Shown: positions 63,342-64,000 of the stretch, piece by piece
Layout: the number at the start of each line of letters is the position of its first letter
Position numbering within the stretch: the stretch's first letter is position 1
Origin: Viridibacillus arvi
Lineage (GTDB): Bacteria; Bacillota; Bacilli; Bacillales_A; Planococcaceae
NCBI RefSeq assembly: GCF_001274945.1
Contig: NZ_LILB01000001.1
Location: 140,351 to 204,350, forward strand
DNA: 64,000 nt
Direction: 5' to 3'
Program-made: the position numbers and the translations under genes
Notes under the pieces: generated by a model
The model's database searches: none
What the model saw: the letters and a program-made list of their open reading frames with translations, nothing else
What the model was told of the DNA's origin: nothing

Positions 63342-63983
63342 ATGGGAGATCAAACGGTTAAACATAAGGAACAAACGATTTTTACACACATTGGAAACAC
63401 AATTGTAACAGAAGATCGAGAAATCCAAATTATTTCAAGATTAGAAGAGCCTCTTATTGTCGTGTTAGCAAATGTATTAAGTGATGAAGAATGTGAAAAG
63501 TTAATTGAAATGTCTGAAAATAAAATGAAGCGTTCTAAAATTGGTGTTTCGCGCAAAATAAATAACATTCGGACGAGTAGTGGTACGTTTTTAGAAGAAT
63601 GTGAGACAGTTACTAGAATCGAAAGAAGAATCGCTTCAATCATGAATGTTCCTGTTGAACATGGAGAAGGGTTACATATTTTAAAATACACAGTCGGCCA
63701 AGAATATAAAGCACATTATGATTTTTTTGCAGAAAACAGTGAAGCAGCGAATAATAATCGTATTAGTACCCTTGTCTTGTACCTAAATGATGTAGAAGAA
63801 GGAGGAGAGACTTTCTTTCCAAAACTCAACCTTTCTGTATCTCCGAAAAGAGGAATGGCGGTATATTTCGAATATTTTTATCAGGATAAATCATTAAATG
63901 AGCTCACTCTACATGGTAGTGAACCTGTTATTAAAGGTGAAAAATGGGTTGCGACGCAATGGATGAGAAGACGTTCGTATTAA
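63342..63983 (+). CDS. Prolyl 4-hydroxylase-type 2-oxoglutarate/Fe(II) oxygenase
   Basis: The 213-aa enzyme closely resembles the Bacillus anthracis prolyl 4-hydroxylase as I remember it. The iron ligands are H125 and D127 (AHYDFF) and H191 (LTLHGSEP), and K201 (GEKW) binds 2-oxoglutarate. STLVLYLNDVEEGGETFFP is the family core. It hydroxylates peptidyl proline, possibly in collagen-like or elongation-factor substrates. ATG 63342 is preferred to 63327 because GGGGA precedes it and by comparison with the anthrax protein start. Confidence 0.9.
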   Translation: MGDQTVKHKEQTIFTHIGNTIVTEDREIQIISRLEEPLIVVLANVLSDEECEKLIEMSENKMKRSKIGVSRKINNIRTSSGTFLEECETVTRIERRIASIMNVPVEHGEGLHILKYTVGQEYKAHYDFFAENSEAANNNRISTLVLYLNDVEEGGETFFPKLNLSVSPKRGMAVYFEYFYQDKSLNELTLHGSEPVIKGEKWVATQWMRRRSY

Positions 63984-64000
63984 GATAACAATTTATTGCG

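Overview
The window reads as chromosome of a low-GC, endospore-forming Firmicute. The AT-rich sequence, strong AGGAGG ribosome binding sites, frequent TTG starts, T-box leader, Bacillus-type LexA box, a prolyl-4-hydroxylase of the Bacillus anthracis type and an RsbQ homologue suggest Bacillaceae or Planococcaceae (Lysinibacillus-like); the genus is inference. No rRNA, tRNA, CRISPR array, complete insertion sequence or prophage was found.

Layout. 0-8.4 kb: T-box-controlled leuS, a second-type methionine aminopeptidase, a DUF402 protein, a secreted polysaccharide deacetylase and small proteins, scattered with a dispersed intergenic repeat (core AACTAACGGGGCAGGTTAGT) that includes a near-identical 99-bp pair flanking the DUF402 gene. 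8-10.7 kb: a decaying segment with a nonsense-interrupted lipoprotein, a frameshifted secreted protein, a two-TM membrane protein and a candidate small RNA. 11.1-19.8 kb: a seven-gene operon for an aminouronic-acid-type surface polysaccharide (two GT4 enzymes, a coiled-coil protein, a 905-aa double glycosyltransferase, a UDP-sugar dehydrogenase, and a TagGH-type ABC exporter). 20.1-28 kb: RsbQ paired with a PAS-GGDEF protein, a MarR/quinone-reductase-like divergent pair, pgeF, a TetR/DHA2 efflux pair and an orphan histidine kinase. 28.2-32.2 kb: SWIM-SNF2 helicase and a methyltransferase.

32.6-39.1 kb is the most coherent accessory island: an unidentified 461-aa secreted protein, a GntR/UTRA regulator and a UlaABC-type PTS with its own SIS-domain protein and HPr. 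Three operators with TGGTTA...TAACCA half-sites lie before the secreted gene, the regulator and the PTS operon, so the three units look like one regulon for an unknown (probably amino-) sugar polymer.

39-64 kb is ordinary accessory or housekeeping DNA: a DUF1540 mini-gene, a polar amino acid ABC transporter with OsmC, TldD/TldE, a GyrI-DinB fusion, esterase, acetyltransferases, MFS, phosphoesterase, peptidase S51, an orphan sugar-binding lipoprotein, an AlkC/AlkD-like HEAT protein, a LexA-controlled pair of small genes, an IS1595-family remnant, several small proteins and a prolyl 4-hydroxylase. Six or more small genes carry single-base lesions, several beside homopolymers; these are either real decay or assembly errors.
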